A DNA stretch of 18,598 nucleotides from assembly GCF_020216685.1 (NCBI RefSeq), contig NZ_JAIWNS010000114.1:1-18598 (forward strand), written 5' to 3'. Origin of the DNA: Methanospirillum hungatei. Its GTDB lineage: Archaea; Halobacteriota; Methanomicrobia; Methanomicrobiales; Methanospirillaceae. This document shows, piece by piece, positions 15,636 through 18,598 of this stretch. The notes below the pieces were generated by a model. It did no database searches. It was not told the DNA's origin and saw only the letters and a program-made list of their open reading frames with translations. Position 1 is the first letter of the stretch. The number at the start of each line of letters is the position of its first letter. Made by a program: the position numbers and the translations under genes.

Positions 15636-15672
15636 CTTTCAATATACATTAATATTATATAGTATTTGAAAG
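15636..15672. repeat. inverted repeat flanking the modA box A
   Basis: CTTTCAA at 15636-15642 and TTGAAAG at 15666-15672 are exact reverse complements on either side of the modA TATA element, 23 bp apart. A protein binding both arms would block the promoter. It is a candidate operator for modABC; the regulator is unknown. Confidence 0.35.
15652..15664 (-). promoter_or_regulatory. probable box A promoter of modABC
   Basis: The minus strand reads ACTATATAATATT, a strong TATA element about 40 bp before the modA ATG at 15616. Transcription would start near 15630, leaving a leader of about 15 nt. Confidence 0.55.
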
Positions 15673-15680
15673 TAACTTCC
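15668..15680. promoter_or_regulatory. imperfect 13-bp palindrome between the mod and nif promoters
   Basis: GAAAGTAACTTCC at 15668-15680 is a palindrome with one mismatched pair (core AAGTaACTT, flanked by G and C). It lies between the back-to-back TATA boxes of modA and the nif operon. It recalls the GGAA...TTCC layout of NrpR nitrogen operators known in Methanococcus, but spacing and bases do not match exactly. It partly overlaps the right arm of the modA inverted repeat. Confidence 0.35.
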
Positions 15681-15689
15681 TTCCAACAT

Positions 15690-15700
15690 ATTTATATATT
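15690..15700 (+). promoter_or_regulatory. probable box A promoter of the nif operon
   Basis: ATTTATATATT is a strong archaeal TATA element on the plus strand. Transcription would start near 15720, giving an unusually long untranslated leader of about 320 nt before nifH. No equally good TATA element is seen closer to nifH; the A-rich stretch at 16018-16032 is the only weak alternative. Confidence 0.55.
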
Positions 15701-15740
15701 TGTAAATCCAATGAAGATGTATAACAAAAGGAGGGAGATG

Positions 15741-15776
15741 ATGGACAAGAGTGTTTTAGAACATTCTACAATCTGA
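15741..15776 (+). CDS. possible 11-codon leader peptide upstream of nifH
   Basis: GGAGGGAG at 15730-15737 is among the strongest ribosome binding sites in the window. It is followed by two adjacent ATGs (15738 and 15741); the second has the better spacing. The frame reads MDKSVLEHSTI and stops at TGA 15774-15776. It lies just downstream of the predicted nif transcription start, about 270 bp before nifH. The +1 frame is then open as far as a TAA at 15988-15990 and has no ATG near its beginning. Translation of this short frame could regulate nifH, or it may be the 5' end of a frameshifted small gene. No known family is recognised. Confidence 0.35.
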   Translation: MDKSVLEHSTI

Positions 15777-16868
<1,092 letters not shown>

Positions 16869-16890
16869 ACAGAGAATCGGAGGAAAAATA

Positions 16891-17217
16891 ATGTTACTTA
16901 TGCGGGCAATCGTCAGACCGGAAAAGAAAGATGAAGTCCTTGCAGAATTATCTTCTGCAGGATTTCCTGCAGCAACAGTGGTTGATGTAGTAGGCCGGGG
17001 AAAACAGAAAGGTATAAAGATCGGGAATATGGTCTATGATGAAATTCCAAAGTCACTCATTATGGTCGCTATCCATGATGAAGAGAAAGATACCTTCATA
17101 GATGTTGTTCTCAAGACGGCAAAAACCGGGGATGATGGTACATTTGGCGATGGAAAGATCTTCGTTACTCATATTGACGAAGTATATACCATCTCTCGAG
17201 GCGGACGCGGTCTATAA
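16891..17217 (+). CDS. nifI1: nitrogen regulatory PII-like protein NifI1
   Basis: A 108-aa GlnB-family protein. Together with NifI2 it binds dinitrogenase and switches it off when ammonium is added, with 2-oxoglutarate and ATP relieving the block. The start MLLMRAIVRPEKKDEVL is the PII beta1-alpha1 unit. The T-loop region VVGRGKQKGIKIGNMVYDEIPKS (about residues 29-51) has the NifI1-specific sequence instead of the uridylylated tyrosine loop of GlnB. KTGDDGTFGDGKIFV (73-87) is the conserved C-terminal PII block that contacts nucleotide. ATG 16891 is set by GGAGG at 16879-16883. It lies between nifH and nifI2, the order characteristic of methanogens. Confidence 0.95.
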   Translation: MLLMRAIVRPEKKDEVLAELSSAGFPAATVVDVVGRGKQKGIKIGNMVYDEIPKSLIMVAIHDEEKDTFIDVVLKTAKTGDDGTFGDGKIFVTHIDEVYTISRGGRGL

Positions 17218-17233
17218 TTTCCGGAGAGAAACC

Positions 17234-17653
17234 ATGAAAGAGATTATGGCTGTCATCCGGATGAATAAAACGAACGCTACCAAAAAGGCGTTAATCGACG
17301 CAGGGATAGCGGGTTTTACTGCAACGAAAGTAATGGGAAGAGGAAAGCCTGTAGAAGATCCGAGCATCATCCAGGAACGAAAAGAAGAACTTCTCGCCCT
17401 TGCCTGCAGTGAAGTTATAGATGGGACAGAGACTTTGAAACAGGTCACCAGTTTCCTTGATGGAAGTCGCCTGTTTCCAAGGCGCCTCTTTACCGTTCTT
17501 GCACATGATGAAGATGTACCCCGTATCGTCGATGCAATAATCAAAGTAAATAAAACCGAAAATCAGGTCGGTGACGGCAAAATATTTGTAATGCCTATCG
17601 CTGATGCGGTACGGGTCAGAACCGGAGAGACAGGGGAAGCAGCAATCTGGTAA
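17234..17653 (+). CDS. nifI2: nitrogen regulatory PII-like protein NifI2
   Basis: Partner of NifI1 in ammonium switch-off of nitrogenase. The 139 residues are longer than NifI1 because of a longer T-loop, as usual for NifI2. The N-terminus MKEIMAVIRMNKTNATKKAL is the PII beta1-alpha1 unit. AGFTATKVMGRGKPV (about 26-40) leads into an extended charged T-loop (residues 40-80). FTVLAHDEDVPRIVDAIIKVNKT then gives the second half of the fold, ending with NQVGDGKIFVMPIADAVRVRTGE (about 110-132), the nucleotide-binding block. The frame is open much further upstream. ATG 17234 has GGAGAG at 17223-17228, gives the family N-terminus and follows nifI1 by 16 bp. The next gene, nifD, follows 11 bp after. 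Confidence 0.95.
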   Translation: MKEIMAVIRMNKTNATKKALIDAGIAGFTATKVMGRGKPVEDPSIIQERKEELLALACSEVIDGTETLKQVTSFLDGSRLFPRRLFTVLAHDEDVPRIVDAIIKVNKTENQVGDGKIFVMPIADAVRVRTGETGEAAIW

Positions 17654-17664
17654 GGGGAATTCAT

Positions 17665-18598
17665 ATGGCGATTAACTATGAGGTACTGGAAGAGATACTT
17701 CTCCCGTACCCTGATAAAGTCAAAAAAAACCGGATAAAACATATCGTCCGTGTTAACCATGAAGAATCATGCCAGCAGATTGAGGCAAATACCAGAACTA
17801 TTCCTGGTATCATCTCTCAACGTGGCTGTGCATATGCCGGATGTAAAGGAGTGGTAGTAGGTCCCATAAAAAACATGGTGACGATTACTCATGGTCCGGT
17901 TGGATGCGGATATTATAGTTGGGGAACCAGGCGGAATAAAGCCCGGGCTGATGATAAAACACCACCTGAGAAGATCTACTCAGCCATGTGTTTTATCACC
18001 GATATGCAGGAGCCGGATATTGTCTTTGGAGGTGAAAAGAAACTTGCAAAGATGATTGATGAAGTCGTAGAGATGTTTCATCCACCTGCAATTAACATCT
18101 GTGCTACCTGTCCGATTGGGCTTATTGGTGATGATTTGGGAGCGGTAGCAAAAGCAGCATCAGAAAGACATGGAATCCCAGTACTTTCATACAATTGTGA
18201 AGGATACAAGGGGGTCAGCCAGTCTGCAGGTCACCACATAGCCAATAACATCCTGATGGAACGCGTTATCGGTTCTGGAGACGGAGTAAAAAAACCTGAT
18301 GAATACGTAATCAACATCCTTGGTGAATACAACATTGGTGGAGATTCCTGGGAAATTGAACGGATTCTTCATGATATCGGGTACACCGTACAGGGTGTTC
18401 TCACCGGGGATTCAAGCTATGAAGAGATTCAGAATCTGCATATTGCAAATCTGAACCTTGTCATGTGCCACAGGTCTATTAACTACATCGCAGAGATGAT
18501 GGAAGAAAAATATGGTATTCCATGGCTGAAGATTAATTTCATCGGTGTAGAAGCCACGAAAAAATCACTTCGGGATATCGCTCTCGTTACCGGGAATG
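17665..18598 (+). CDS. nifD: nitrogenase molybdenum-iron protein alpha chain, C-terminus cut by window end
   Basis: Alpha subunit of dinitrogenase, holding FeMo-cofactor and half of each P cluster. The first 311 codons lie in the window; family members usually run 460-540 residues. P-cluster cysteines are visible in RGCAYAGCKG, THGPVGCGYYSWG and CATCPIGLIGDD, corresponding to Azotobacter Cys62, Cys88 and Cys154. GVSQSAGHHIANN holds the residues equivalent to Gln191 and His195 near the cofactor. NLVMCHRSINYI holds the cofactor ligand Cys275. All key residues seen so far are present, so this half is consistent with a working Mo-nitrogenase rather than a nifD-like homologue. ATG 17665 follows AAGGGG at 17652-17657. 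nifK is expected after the window end. Confidence 0.97.
   Translation, partial: MAINYEVLEEILLPYPDKVKKNRIKHIVRVNHEESCQQIEANTRTIPGIISQRGCAYAGCKGVVVGPIKNMVTITHGPVGCGYYSWGTRRNKARADDKTPPEKIYSAMCFITDMQEPDIVFGGEKKLAKMIDEVVEMFHPPAINICATCPIGLIGDDLGAVAKAASERHGIPVLSYNCEGYKGVSQSAGHHIANNILMERVIGSGDGVKKPDEYVINILGEYNIGGDSWEIERILHDIGYTVQGVLTGDSSYEEIQNLHIANLNLVMCHRSINYIAEMMEEKYGIPWLKINFIGVEATKKSLRDIALVTGN

Noticed and set aside
17102..17233. 44-residue N-terminal extension of NifI2
   Set aside because: It overlaps nifI1 in another frame; ATG 17234 has a ribosome binding site and gives the PII N-terminus.

Overview
The window looks like the chromosome of a methanogenic archaeon of the Methanomicrobia, most likely a Methanospirillum-like member of the Methanomicrobiales. 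This is inferred from the archaeal five-subunit CODH/ACS (with the epsilon subunit and the archaeal alpha subunit carrying two extra 4Fe-4S motifs), the nifH-nifI1-nifI2-nifD order, archaeal box A promoters and GGAGG/GGTGA ribosome binding sites. The genus is a guess from overall gene character, not a database match.

Layout. (1) 1-2743 is a loosely packed flank. It holds the N-terminal two thirds of an aldo/keto reductase (minus, cut by the window edge), a secreted protein of unknown function (minus), a holo-ACP-synthase-like phosphopantetheinyl transferase (plus), and a truncated remnant of an aminoacyl-histidine dipeptidase (minus). (2) 2744-13240 is one long plus-strand operon for acetyl-CoA synthase/CO dehydrogenase. 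It has two CooC-type metal-insertion ATPases, then CdhA, CdhB, CdhC, CdhD and CdhE, then a 2Fe-2S/ASKHA corrinoid-activation ATPase of the RACo type. Junctions are mostly overlaps of 4-8 bp or gaps of 2-10 bp. The exception is a 57 bp gap before cdhA that may carry an internal promoter. (3) 13273-15616 is a minus-strand ABC transporter operon, modA-modB-modC, probably for molybdate/tungstate. (4) 15617-16043 is a 427 bp regulatory region with divergent promoters for mod and nif and an unusually long nif leader containing a possible 11-codon peptide. (5) 16044-18598 is the start of a nitrogen-fixation operon, nifH-nifI1-nifI2-nifD, with nifD cut by the window end.

How the parts work together. 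CdhA (with CdhB) reduces CO2 to CO. CdhC joins CO, CoA and a methyl group carried by the CdhD/CdhE corrinoid protein into acetyl-CoA. The CooC-like ATPases would load nickel, and the ASKHA protein would rescue the corrinoid from the inactive Co(II) state. ModABC would supply the molybdenum needed by the nitrogenase encoded divergently next to it, and NifI1/NifI2 would switch that nitrogenase off when ammonium is available.

Most of the window is recognisable. The places that deserve a second look are the nif leader and the shared mod/nif control region, the second CooC paralogue with an altered P-loop, the bacterial-style corrinoid activator at the end of an archaeal cdh operon, the archaeal AcpS-like gene, and the dipeptidase fragment.
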